The translations under genes and the position numbers were made by a program. The notes below the pieces were generated by a model, which saw only the letters and a program-made list of their open reading frames with translations, ran no database searches and was not told the origin of the DNA. A stretch of DNA of 64,000 bases from Branchipolynoe longqiensis (lineage: Eukaryota > Annelida > Polychaeta > Phyllodocida > Polynoidae). The stretch spans positions 11,198,462 through 11,262,461 of the forward strand of contig CM059198.1 of assembly GCA_030323885.1 (NCBI GenBank). The letters run 5' to 3'. Positions 1 to 10,010 of the stretch are shown piece by piece. Positions within the stretch are counted from its first letter, which is position 1. The number at the start of each line of letters is the position of its first letter.

Positions 1-158
1 GTGTTATCCCTAGTATCACCCACTGTGTAAGTGTTGCCACCTATCACCACCCGACTGTACTAGTAGTGGCACCTGCCAGTACCCCACGACATTAGTGTCA
101 TCCCTAGTATCACCCATCTTTGTTAGTGTCGCCACCTATCACCACCCGACTTTTCTTG
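1..158. repeat. Two copies of an approximately 100-bp direct repeat
   Basis: A block with CCCTAGTATCACCCA followed by CACCTATCACCACCCGACT occurs at the left edge and again from about 103 to 152. The first copy starts at or before the window edge, so the array may continue to the left. No coding potential is seen. Confidence 0.6.
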
Positions 159-490
159 TCATTGCATTTACACATTGTTGTGTAAATGCCTGGTTTGATG
201 TAATTGTCAGAGCTATTAAACTCCATGGTGAAATTAAAGGGTTGGATACACGTGTCGGTGTTCTCTACTTCTCTCAATAAATATATACTGGGAAATAAAA
301 CTAATATAGATTAGCAACAGGCCCGTTGCACTTAGGATATTCTATCCCATAGTCCATTAATAACATTGACATATCCACTTGTGGTTCTCTGTCACTTCTT
401 GGAAATATCACAAGTATTCAAGTTGTTGTTTTCATAGATAGTGGAGGGAGACAGTTGGCATTGATGAATATACACTTCATAATTGGTCAC

Positions 491-660
491 CTTACGCGGT
501 GGCCCAAACGGTAGAGCGCAGGATTCCCATGTGGAAGGTCGTGAGTTCGAATTCCGGCCGAGTCAAACCAATGACTTACAAAATTGATACTTGCTCCCAG
601 TATCTGTGACCTATGGGTCAGAATTGAGACAAACACGCCAACATTAATAGTGCATGTATA
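491..660 (+). mobile_element. tRNA-derived SINE-like head (decayed)
   Basis: An A-box-like TGGCCCAAACGG at 500-511 and a B-box-like AGTTCGAATTC at 544-554 are spaced as in a tRNA. The acceptor stem does not pair, so this is not a working tRNA. The sequence after the B box is not tRNA-like, which suggests a SINE. No clear poly(A) tail or target duplication was found. The rest of 160-1130 shows no recognisable gene. Confidence 0.4.
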
Positions 661-1277
661 TTCTTCAAACAGCTTCTAAGTTAGTCATTCTAAAGCAAAG
701 GTCAATCAATAGAATAATTTATATGAGGTGGCAGTGTTACTTTTTCTTTTCATTGTAGCAAATGTTTGTTGATTTCAAACTATTTGTGAATATATTTGAG
801 ACTATATGTGAATAAAGGATGTTTTATGTGTGAATCACATAATATGGCCCTAAGACCAATTTTCTGTCGGTGAAATAAACCCCGGTACCGTCTCGGCAAC
901 AAAGGCATGAAACTAGAAATCAATTAAATATAAGTTATCTCAGGAAAAATTATGATACTTGACGAAGGAGGAACGAGGAGGAGGGGGTGGAGAAAAACAG
1001 TTTATTCACAATAAATGATGTCAGGTAATAAATGTAAATGTCTATGTAGATATCAAATGTCAAGATAAATGTTAAGGAGAATGTAGAAGGTAATCACTGG
1101 TATAAGAGATGATAGTGTCAGTGATGGAGAAAGCCCCGAGGAGCCCTCCACCAAGAGAGAGGAGAGGGCTCAAGGGGCGCCAGCAGAGGGGGGAAGGCGA
1201 GGGAGGTAAACGTCGGTCGCATCAGGTGTCAAGGTCCCTTGGCCCCCAATGTCCAAGAGGGGCATGGCAGCCCACTG

Positions 1278-1908
1278 CTAAGTGATGTGGTTGAGGTGTC
1301 CGAGGATGTTCTGGAGCTCATGGCGCGCGAGGGTGGGGAGCTCGACCCGGGCCTCGCAGTCGGCGACGAGGGCCTCGACCTTGTCGGGGGTGATGCTGAT
1401 GGTCATGGCCTCACTGTCGAGGGCAAAGGTGAGCCATGTGAGGCGGACGGTGGCAGGGTGGCATTTCCCGGGGGCGATGTCAAGGCCGAGGGCATCGGCG
1501 AGGTCGAGGAAGGTGTCGAAGGCCTCGCGGGCCCTCAGGAAGGTGAGCTCGCATCCTATATAGTCGCCACACATACAAGGGTGTGGAAACCCTTGCACCT
1601 GAGGGCCTAAGCAAGGGCAGCAGTGACACGGACAGAGGCCGCCCCCGAGGAGCGGCAGCCAAAGTGGAGGGCAAGGTCTGAGCCTTGAGCTGGTGGTAGG
1701 CTGTGGAGATGTTTGCGGTCCAGATGTACGCTCCGTCCGGGGCCCTCATGGAGGAGGCGGCGACCGGTATCGGCGACTTGGGGAGCCTGTAGGTGTGGCG
1801 TTGGGCCCAGGAATTCACGGTGGGGTATGGCGGCATTGATACTCCTCCCGGGTGGGGGGTGGGGGCAGTAGGACAGGTCGACTATGACGCACCTCTTGCC
1901 TGGGTCGG
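1278..1908 (-). pseudogene. DIRS-type retroelement reverse transcriptase fragment
   Basis: Read on the minus strand this GC-rich stretch carries RT signatures of YR (DIRS/Ngaro-like) retroelements. DPGKRCVIVDLS at about 1870-1908 matches the basic finger motif that precedes the palm. IWTANISTAYHQL at about 1700 corresponds to motif A, with the catalytic Asp position replaced by Asn. The stretch from FLDLADALGLDIAPGKC to ELQNILGHLNHI corresponds to the region after the YxDD box. Several frameshifts separate these pieces and no YxDD box is readable, so the gene is dead. It is probably the same element as the gag-like region at 2.9-3.5 kb, split by the gypsy fragment at 1.93-2.80 kb. GC content and style resemble the YR module at 61-63 kb. 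Assignment to RT is firm; the exact clade is uncertain. Confidence 0.65.
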
Positions 1909-1927
1909 CCTTAGTGTCGAGTCATAA

Positions 1928-2801
1928 ACAACACACTAACAATGCCTATACCACGTCTCAAGGAGGATGCATTGCATGAGCAATTTGGCTTGTGGTTTGA
2001 AAGTCAAATTGAGCTAGGTATTCTTAGTGCTGATTGTGATAAATTGGAAGCATGGACAACATTTATGGCTCATAGCTTAGAAAATATTACTGACACAAAT
2101 GAAGAAAGAATATTGCAAATTACAGAACGTACAGAGGCTAATAATGACAGGGAAGAGCATAGAGAAAGACGTGAATTAGCTAGTCTAGAACATAAAAGCA
2201 ATGAGACTAAAATAAGAGCCCTTAAAGTCTATAGGAAGTCTGTACCAATGCTGGATGGGACTGATAGAGGTGCGCTGAGAGAGTGGGTAGATCTTATTGA
2301 GAGGATAGGAATGCTTGCAGATGTTTCAGATTTAGATATAATTCGCTTCACACTTTCTAATGCAACAGGTACACTGCATGAAGTGTTATTCACTGCCTTC
2401 ACAACTAAGTGTGCTAAGTCGTGGGATGATATCAAAGAAGAAATTGCTAGGACATTATTAACAGCAGCTGAGAAAACGCATTTAAAAAGTGTGGTAATGA
2501 CAATGGTACAGAATGAGGGTGAGACAGTAGCGGCGTATTGCTCACGGTTTAAAACAGCTACTAGTGGAAACTGCCTTCTGCTACCTTGGGGACTGACACC
2601 TTCAAAATTTTGCTATCACGATTTCTTGATTCATTGTTGGATGACAACACAATGTGGTACATAGAAACCAATAGACCAAAATCATTGGAGGAAGCATTTA
2701 ATCTAGCTATATTGAGTGATAGGTCTGTATTAAGACAGCAATGATGTGCACAATCACGACTGACAGATTTACATATGACTAGTTAGGTAGATAGTCTGAA
2801 C
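1928..2801 (+). pseudogene. gag: Truncated gag of an LTR2-family Ty3/gypsy element
   Basis: Starting at ATG 1942 the translation is about 80% identical over about 210 residues to the Gag at 55166-56578 (shared blocks include SNETKIRALK, GALREWVDLIERIG and SDLDIIRF). A small deletion near 2565 shifts the frame. The homologous nucleotides then continue to about 2801, with TGA and TAG codons where the intact copy reads through. Homology begins about 14 bases before the ATG and stops abruptly at both ends, with no LTR, pol or poly(A). It sits inside a minus-strand YR-element remnant. It is a capsid-region fragment, not a working gene. Confidence 0.85.
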
Positions 2802-2934
2802 TGAGGATCTTGTAGGTGCTCACAAAGTCAGGGTAGTGGGCCCATCCCTCGCCAGAGGTGTGGGGCCAGATAGAGAGGAGGGTGGGGCGGTATTCTTCGG
2901 GGGTGGGGCCGCAAGAGGGGGCAGTTCAGGTCGA

Positions 2935-3483
2935 CTACATCCGCCAGGGGCTCACCGAGATCATGTGGGGGGACGAGGGTGTGGGCGAGGGCGGGGAAGG
3001 AGGTCCCGAAGGTGCCGGTGAGGGGGGGGGGGGCGCCGAAATCGGCGGTGCTAGGGTGGGCGGCATCGGCCGTAGTGGGGGGTGAAAGCCGGGGAGGGCG
3101 CCGTTCTGCTTTCTGAGGTTGCCGTTCTCCACCCCCAAGTTGTCGGGGAAGACATAGCCGGCAGGTATGCCTTTCCGCTTCCTGCTGTGTTGCGCCTTGG
3201 CGGACTCCAGGATCTCACGGACTGCCTCGGCAGTGGATGTCGGGGTGTGGGCACCGGGTTGTAGAGCGTGGCCATCCTGGGGGCGGCAGCAGTGGCAGGG
3301 GCAGCTGGCTTCCAGTGTCGGGCGAGGCGCGTGAAGGGTGGCCAGAGCAGCGGACCGGTATGTCACTGCCGGTGGGGCGGTGTGGGCTGTGGAGGTTGGT
3401 GGGGGGCGTCTGTACAGTGGCTGGAGGCAGTAGGGTGGAGGCATGAGTTGATGGCCATCGCCTCCACGATCCTGGCGAGGCAC
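2935..3483 (-). pseudogene. Probable gag-like ORF of a DIRS-type element
   Basis: The minus strand is open for about 182 residues and proline-rich. A central segment reads AEAVREILESAKAQHSRKRKG then IPAGYVFPDNL, the style of the Gag-like first ORF of DIRS/Ngaro elements (helical segment, basic patch, then a structured hydrophobic strand). Its position upstream, in minus orientation, of the RT fragment at 1278-1908 supports that reading. The same bases are open in other frames because of the GC bias, so frame choice is partly inferred. The surrounding 2802-3840 is G-rich on the plus strand and shares this origin. Confidence 0.4.
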
Positions 3484-3849
3484 TCTATGGTGCGTGTGTT
3501 TGCGTCAATAGTCGCCTCGGCGGTGGTGATCCACTGGGTGGACTCGAAGGGGCGGCGTGAGGAGGAGGACGTCACGGAGGCGGAGTCTGTGATGGTGGGG
3601 TCTGGGGATCTCCTGCTGCGATGCCCGGCTGTGCGGCCTCGGCCTCAGGTGATTGATGGCATGATAGGTCGTGGAGGAGTAGGTCAAAATAAAAAGTAGG
3701 GTGGTGCAGCAGGAGGAGGCTGGAGGAGTGGCTGGAGGCAGCAGCGAGGGCGCGTTATAAGTGGGTAGGGGCACTGCGGGGGGGGGGGTGTTGATGGTTG
3801 GCGAGGGAGGGGAGATGAAAGGAGGGGGAGGGTCCTACACCGCCGCGAA

Positions 3850-4440
3850 TCAAACGCAATGCAACCATTATGACCAATTTACCCCAACACAAAATAAAAT
3901 GTGTCTTCTGCACAGACAAATAACACTAATTTGATGTGAAGTTATTGTAATTATTCGTTTGTAAACAGCAAGATAATTAAATATAGGTGCAATACAAATA
4001 ATACAAATACAAGATGGACACATTTATAGACCACCCTCATAGGGGGGAGTAATGCTTTTAAATGGCTCTCAACCTTTGGAGTCGGCCTATTTGAAAGCAC
4101 TCCAGCCACTGATTTCCATTATCATTGCCGCCCAAGCGGATGGAAAAAAAATCATAACTTTCGATTATACTATGCATGACCTACCATCTCCATCGTAATT
4201 GATAGTGAAGGTGATGTGGCTATTCATACAGTTAGTAATACTAGTATGAACATTAGTGTCGTAGTCGGGACACACCTCTCAGACTAGGAGCTACATAGGG
4301 AAGTAGTGATATGCATAACGAGGCCTTTCATCACTGTTGCTTCTTGAACAATGACAGCATTAATGGTTAGGACATTCCCTCCTGAAAGGTAAGAAATGTT
4401 GGTTCAAATCTGCTCTAGGCGCAATATTTCCCATTTTCAT
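3850..4440 (+). mobile_element. Non-coding stretch with a SINE-like B box near 4405
   Basis: A tRNA-like segment runs from TGGTTAGGACATTC at about 4358 to GGTTCAAATCTGC at about 4402-4414, with A- and B-box spacing close to a tRNA. The flanks are not tRNA-like and there is no poly(A) tail. Nothing else in 3850-4440 is recognisable. Confidence 0.35.
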
Positions 4441-4462
4441 CGCCAACGTGACCATTACATTA

Positions 4463-5955
4463 GCAATATTACATGGAAGTAAGCCGGCTGCAGTTCACAT
4501 CAGAAGCAGCAGATACCATTAGCAATGTTACATGGAAGTAGAGGATAGCCACAACCATGTTCACAGCAGAAGCAACAGTTACCATTAGCAATGTTACATG
4601 GAAGTAGAGGCTGGCCACAACCATGTTCACAGCAGAAGCAACAGTTACCATTAGCAATGTTACATGGAAGTAGAGGCTGGCCACAACCATGTTCACAGCA
4701 GAAGCAACAGTTACCATTAGCAATGTTACATGGAAGTAGAGGCTGGCCACAACCATGTTCACAGCAGAAGCAACAGTTACCATCAGCAATGTTACATGGA
4801 AGTAGAGGATAACCACAACCATGTTCACAGCAGAAGCAACATTTACCATTTGCAATGTTACATGGAAGTAGAGGCTGGCCACAACCATGTTCACAGCAGA
4901 AGCAACAGTTACCATTAGCAATGTTACATGGAAGTAGAGGCTGGCCACAACCATGTTCACAGCAGAAGCAACAGTTACAATTTGCAATGTTACATGGAAG
5001 TAGAGGCTGGCCACATACATGGTTACAGCAGAAGCAACAGTTACCATTAGCAATGTTACATGGCAGTAGAGGCTGGCCACAACCATGTTCACAGCAGAAG
5101 CAACAGATACCATTAGCAATGTTACATGGAAGTAGAGGCTAGCCACAACCATGTTCACAGCAGAAGCAACAGTTACCATTAGCAATGTTACATGGAAGTA
5201 GAGGATAGCCATAACCATGTTCACAGCAGAAGCAAAAGTTACCATTAGCAATGTTACATGGAATTAGTGGCTGGCCACAGACATGTTCACAGCAGAAGCA
5301 GCAGATACCATTAGCAATGTTACATGGCAGTAGAGGCTAGCCACAACCATGTTCACAGCAGAAGCAACAGTTACCATTAGCAATGTTACATGGAAGTAGA
5401 GGATAGCCATAACCATGTTCACAGCAGAAGCAAAAGTTACCATTAGCAATGTTACATGGAATTAGTGGCTGGCCACAGACATGTTCACAGCAGAAGCAGC
5501 AGATACCATTAGCAATGTTACATGGCAGTAGAGGCTAGCCACAACCATGTTCACACCAGAAGCAACAGTTACCATTAGCAATGTTACATGGAAGTAGAGG
5601 CTGGTCACAACCATGTTCACAGCAGAAGCAACAGTTACCATTAGCAATGTTACATGGAAGTAGAGGCTGGCCACAACCATGTTCACAGCAGAAGCAACAG
5701 TTACCATTAGCAATGTTACATGGAAGTAGAGGCTGGCCATAGACATGTTCACAGCAGAAGCAATAGTTACCATTAGCAATGTTACATGGAAGTAGAGGAT
5801 AGCCACAACCATGTTCACAGCAGAAGCAACAGTTACCATTAGCAATGTTACATGGCAGTAATGGCTGGCCACAGACATGTTCACAGCAGAAACCATTAGC
5901 AATGTTACATGGAAGTAGAGGCTAGCCACAACCATGTTCAAAACAGAAGCAGGTA
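4463..5955. repeat. 66-bp tandem repeat (satellite), about 22 copies
   Basis: The unit contains TTACATGGAAGTAGAGG, CCACAACCATGTTCACAG and CAGAAGCAACAGTTACC. It recurs every 66 bases with scattered substitutions. A longer block (from CAAAAGTTACC through GCAGCAGATACC) is duplicated at about 5233-5320 and 5431-5510, showing segmental duplication inside the array. Because 66 is divisible by 3, long open frames appear on both strands; these look incidental. Confidence 0.9.
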
Positions 5956-6171
5956 TGTTTTCTGCTATTGTTTGGAATGTTTTCACGTTTGGTCTCCATG
6001 TGATACTGTAGTGCCGAGTCGTGAGATTTGAGTCTTACTGTCACGGCCCTAAAATGACGCGTTCCACTGTGACTCCATTTGCTAAACCATCATCACCTCG
6101 TCACGAAGTACACTCATGGTGATGTCAATGCACAGTCACCACATAGTTCCTGCACACGTACTATATGTGGC

Positions 6172-6487
6172 GTTCTCTGTGGCGGAGTGGTTAGAGTGTC
6201 TGACTTTTTTCTAGGTCAGACTCCTAATCTGAGGGTCGGCGGTTCGATTCCCCGTGCCCCCAGCTCTGCCAATTTGGATTTCCACCGCTGTGTATAACTT
6301 ACAGCGTCATCAAAGGCCGGTTGCTCTCATACCATGTCTATGTGGTGTGGGAGGTTAAAAATCCCTTGGGTCGGTAAAAGTGTAGGCTCGGGCTTTCTAT
6401 CGACCAGCAGTGGAATGAGGAAGACCAGTCGTCTATGACTGAAATTTCCCCTGCTTAAACAACTAATGGACCAAAAAAAAAAGAAAT
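6172..6487 (+). mobile_element. tRNA-derived SINE, full length
   Basis: The head carries A box TGGCGGAGTGG (6180-6190) and B box GGTTCGATTCC (6241-6251), enclosing a long variable arm as in a Leu/Ser-type tRNA. A roughly 210-base unrelated body follows and ends in a ten-base A run (6473-6482). Head, body and A-tail together define a SINE transcribed by RNA polymerase III. A clear target-site duplication was not found. Confidence 0.75.
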
Positions 6488-6539
6488 ATGGTAACCCTTG
6501 ACCCCCATTGGTTTCCTGATTATTGCCCAACAGGCGATA

Positions 6540-7870
6540 GTGATGGTTAGGGTCTAGATGTACTACATTGTTCCTACAATGTTAGTGCAGATTGACTGGC
6601 CAGTTATTGTGCAGTTACTATGTAATGACTAGATTTCGTTAGTCCTGATTGTTCCTCAGCGTGTTAAGGTGGGGCGGAGCGACGTGCACCGTAACTGGAT
6701 AGGTCCTGCGGAGTTACTAGTTGCTGCACAGCCACTGCATATGTACTGCATAACTGCTGTGTCATTTCTTCATATTTACTGCATACCGACTATAATTCAC
6801 TGCTCCATTCCGCTTCTGAGTCTTGCCCATCAGCTCCTAGTTATGGTAAAGATGGGCAAGATGGGTACCACATAGTTTACTGCATAGTTATTCCACAGGT
6901 ACTGCACAAATACTATATAGTTACTATGATTCTGAGTTGTATTCCCATCAGCTCGATATTGTGAGAGATCGAACAGTGAGCACAGTAACTGCATAGTTAC
7001 TAGCTACTGCACAGCTACTGCATAGTTACTTCATAGTTATAATAATCCTGTGCCCCTTGGTTTTCTGATTCCTGCCCATAATGATGCTGCAAATGGGAAC
7101 CATTGTTGTCACATAGTTCCCACACTGTTGTTGCATATTTACTGCATACTTACTGCATTGCAACTGATGATATACTGCATACTTTCTGCACACTTACTAC
7201 ATCGAAAATGCATAGATACTATGCTTCATCAGTCTCCTGAATTTTGATTATTTCCCACCAATTATTACGGTTACTGCATAGTGACTCCATAGTTACTACA
7301 TAGTTATACCATAGTTAGTATACTTCCTCAGTCCCCGTAATTGTCCTGGTTAGCTCCTATGAGCTATCCATGATGGCGGTGGTAGCTTGGAGATGCTAAT
7401 TCAGTTACTGCATCGATTCTGCATAACTACATTACTGCATAGTGACTGCATAGTGACTACATAGTGACTACATAATTAATATATTTTCCCTGTCCCGTAC
7501 TTTCCTGGTTATTTTGCATCAGCTCGTCATGATGAGGGTGGGGGTTTGGAATTGCCAGTACATTTACTACATAGTTACTGCATAGTTACTGCATAGTTAC
7601 TGCATAATTACTACATAGTTACTCTATTTCCTCAGTCTCCGTAATTATCCTGGTTAGTTCCCATTAGCTCGTTATGGCCGGGGTGGTGGTTTAGAAATGC
7701 CAGTACAATTACTGCATAGTTATTGCATAGTTGTATGTACTGCATAGTTACTGCATATTTACTGGATAGTATATATAATTCCCCATCCCTTTCACTCCCT
7801 TGAGCCTTGTCCATCATTCAGCTCCCAGTGATGGGATATGAGAGTTGGGAGTAGGAAGGAGGGCGGTGAC
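6540..7870. repeat. Irregular short repeats rich in TACTGCATAGT
   Basis: Units such as CTGCATAGTTA recur dozens of times, interspersed with longer repeated phrases (TTAGCTCCCATTAGCTCG-like around 7330, 7510 and 7660). Spacing is irregular, so this is a degenerate minisatellite with a higher-order unit near 150-170 bp. No credible gene is seen here; it lies beyond the 3' end of the calmodulin-like gene. Confidence 0.6.
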
Positions 7871-7978
7871 TGGGTGTCACAATTATTTCACTGAATGTTG
7901 GCAAGGGTAAGCCGAGACCTGCCACTACCAGGCATCTACTGACCCCCCCTCCCCCAAGCCCTCCCCCTTCCTACGTAT

Positions 7979-8064
7979 GCAGCCGCGTGCAGCCGCGTGC
8001 AGCCGCGTGCAGCCGCGTGCAGCCGCGTGCAGCCGCGTGCAGCCGCGTGCAGCCGCGTGCAGCC
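7979..8064. repeat. 10-bp GC-rich tandem repeat in the presumed 3' UTR
   Basis: GCAGCCGCGT is repeated about 8.6 times almost perfectly. On the minus strand it lies 50 bases past the stop codon of the calmodulin-like gene, so it is probably transcribed as part of that 3' UTR. Confidence 0.85.
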
Positions 8065-8113
8065 GGCGTGCTGCCGTTGGTTTCCGAACGCCGTGCATGC
8101 GGCGACGCGACTG

Positions 8114-8289
8114 TCACTTGTGTGAGGAGGCTCCCTTGGCTGACTTCCGCCGTGCCGAGTCAGAGGCTGGGGAGTGCGGCTGGTGCTGCTCCGATTGCTG
8201 CGGTTGCGGTTGCTGGGAGGATTTGGAGGGGGCGCCGGCCGAGCCAGGCAACGGCTCCATGTCCACGGGCTGCAGCATGGCCACGAACT
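8114..8289 (-). CDS. Calmodulin-like protein, terminal coding exon
   Basis: On the minus strand an acceptor (GACCCGTGTGCAG) ends at 8290. The next bases read AG TTC GTG GCC ATG, which with the G left over from the exon ending at 9209 gives E-F-V-A-M-L, the classic end of a calmodulin fourth EF-hand (E-F-V-x-M). The frame then stays open for 57 residues to a TGA at 8116-8114. The last 50 or so residues form a Gln/Pro/Ser-rich tail (including SSQQPQPQQSEQHQPH) ending in a basic RRKSAKGASSHK. Calmodulin itself stops a few residues after this point, so this is a calmodulin-like protein with a C-terminal extension, not calmodulin. Its expected role is Ca2+ sensing; the tail function is unknown. 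Earlier exons are not visible. Confidence 0.85.
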
Positions 8290-8929
8290 CTGCACACGGG
8301 TCAACAACAAGAGCCAGTCAGCGATGGTGGAAGCCATTCCGGAGGAAATAAGCTGCACATGATGCTGCAATTTGTTGCGAGACAATATGCTTATCAAATA
8401 ATCATATTGTTCTGACCAAACGGGGTAACCAAGTAATGTGAACTGTCTGCTTCTTGTTTGGGATGCTGTGGGGTTCAAGCTTTGAGCTAATACAAGTTCG
8501 GGTTTACACAACTTGATGCTTTCATCGGACAGTGCCGTTTTAATCAACGGATGTAATAAACAGAAACTCAACTAACATTACACCAATATGTAGACATTTC
8601 CACCACTGAGAAGGATCCTCACAGGGCAGGCAGCATGTTTCACATGTAGAGCTAGTTAATTTATTCATACAACACTACATACAACATCAGACAAATGAAC
8701 CATCTTGATTGGCAATGAACAAATATCCAAATGATATCATATGCAAATTTAACAATGTCTACACATAGCATAACTTTCATTTGCTATCTGAGGACAATAG
8801 AGGCCTGGATGCAGATTTTTCCTTTGACAACAGTCTAAAGTATGTATTGGCTGTCATGAACCAGGGCACGCAGCCTGCAGCTGACCCCCATAGCTGGGAT
8901 CCTATAGGCTCTCAGCATCTGTCACCATC

Positions 8930-9140
8930 AATCCCTTAACCACAAGGATCATTGGGACACAACAGATGACTTGGCAACCAGTGTTCTCCAGCTTCCCCCA
9001 TTCTCGACTACACTCTAGGACTTGCCAAACCCCACGTCTGTCCCATGCCCTCATATGTTCCCACCTCTTCCTGTATCTGCCTAGTCTCCTTCCCCATTTC
9101 ACTGTGCCTTGCAAGATGGATTTGGCCGGAACTGTTGAAG
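8930..9140 (-). pseudogene. LINE ORF2 C-terminal remnant inside the intron
   Basis: The minus strand reads SILQGTVKWGRRLGRYRKRW followed by AWDRRGVWQVLECSREWGKL. This resembles the conserved C-terminal tail of many invertebrate non-LTR retrotransposon polyproteins (K-ILQG-GRR-GR-RK-W, then a Trp-rich helix). It is short, lacks the RT domain and lies in the 919-base intron between the two calmodulin-like exons. The family is uncertain. The remaining intron (8290-8930 and 9140-9208) shows nothing else. Confidence 0.5.
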
Positions 9141-9208
9141 GGAGACGTGCCCATAAGGCTGCAGCTGGCGTCTCTTTGCGACCGGCTGCAGACCTCACGC
9201 CAACTCAC

Positions 9209-9365
9209 CGTTGTAGTCGACCTTGCCGTCGCCATCCACATCGACTTCTTTGATCATTTCGTCGACCTCCTCCTCCGTCAACTTCTCGCCCAGGTTTGTC
9301 AGCAGGTGGCGCAGCTCCATGGCATCGATGTAGCCGTCACCGTCTTTATCAAACATCCGGAAGGC
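9209..9365 (-). CDS. Calmodulin-like protein, exon with EF-hands 3 and 4
   Basis: The 157-nt exon is bounded by an acceptor (CTGAACTGCAG) ending at 9366 and a donor (AACG|GTGAGT) at 9208. It encodes 52 codons plus one base. Two canonical EF-hand loops are visible: [12 protein letters not shown], and [11 protein letters not shown] completed by the Glu formed across the splice. Between them is [20 protein letters not shown], close to the calmodulin linker and exiting helix. All Ca2+-coordinating positions (1,3,5,7,9,12) are acidic or suitable, so both sites should bind Ca2+. Phase 1 at the donor matches the acceptor at 8290 exactly. The upstream exons (N-lobe) must lie above 9365; none was found in this window, so the next intron is probably very long and full of transposons. 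Confidence 0.9.
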
Positions 9366-9404
9366 CTGCAGTTCAGCACAAGGCGCCAGGATGAAGGGTG
9401 CTGA

Positions 9405-10010
9405 GAGTGGGTTATTTACTGGGGTGGCAGAGCATAGTTCATCAAGCTGCAGGGTCCAATGAAAGCATCAACATTTCGCACGATTAATGGGTAATGTTGA
9501 GACAGGGCTACTTATCGGGCAGGGGTGAGTTTTCGTCAACTTGCTCTAGTCTTGAAGCTGCATAGTCCATTGACAGCCTAACATATTCACCGGACTAAAG
9601 TGTGTTGTTGATTCCGACAGGATTAGTTACTGGTTAATTCATTCTGGTTTTGAGGCTACACGTAGCGTTTTCAACAGATGATTATGTTCAATTAAAACAT
9701 AAGATTTTCTCAGGATTAACAGATATTGGTGAGACGGTTATTTACTGGGGATGAGTTGATATAGTTGTTCTGTTCTTGAAGCTGCATAGTCCAATAAAAG
9801 TGTGATATTTTCACCGGGTGAAGGGTTCATGTTGAGGCAGGGTAAGTTACTGAGTGCCGCGAATTATCCTCGCTAAATTGTTCTATTTTTTAAGCTGCAC
9901 AGTCCAAGCAAAACGTATCATTTGCAAAGGATGAAAGGGTGCGTCAATTACGAGGGGCGGGCGCGTTTTCACTGTTAACTTATTCTGTGCATTCAGCTGC
10001 AGTATCCAAT
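9405..10010. repeat. Degenerate repeat of about 110 bp in the intron
   Basis: A phrase like CTTGAAGCTGCATAGTCCAAT recurs near 9448, 9549, 9778, 9888 and 9996, each followed by a similar block with TTACTGG or TTGAGAC. Copies have diverged strongly. The LTR1 element inserts immediately after the last copy (AGTATCCAAT|TGTAAAAA). Confidence 0.6.

Noticed and set aside
497..570. Functional tRNA gene
   Set aside because: A and B boxes are present but the acceptor stem does not pair and the flanks look like a SINE.
4463..5955. Long hydrophobic and Gln/His-rich open frames in the 66-bp array
   Set aside because: They follow from a unit length divisible by three; all three frames on both strands are partly open and stops are scattered.
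9045..9404. Plus-strand frame over the EF-hand exon
   Set aside because: Antisense of the calmodulin-like exon, whose splice sites and EF loops are on the minus strand.
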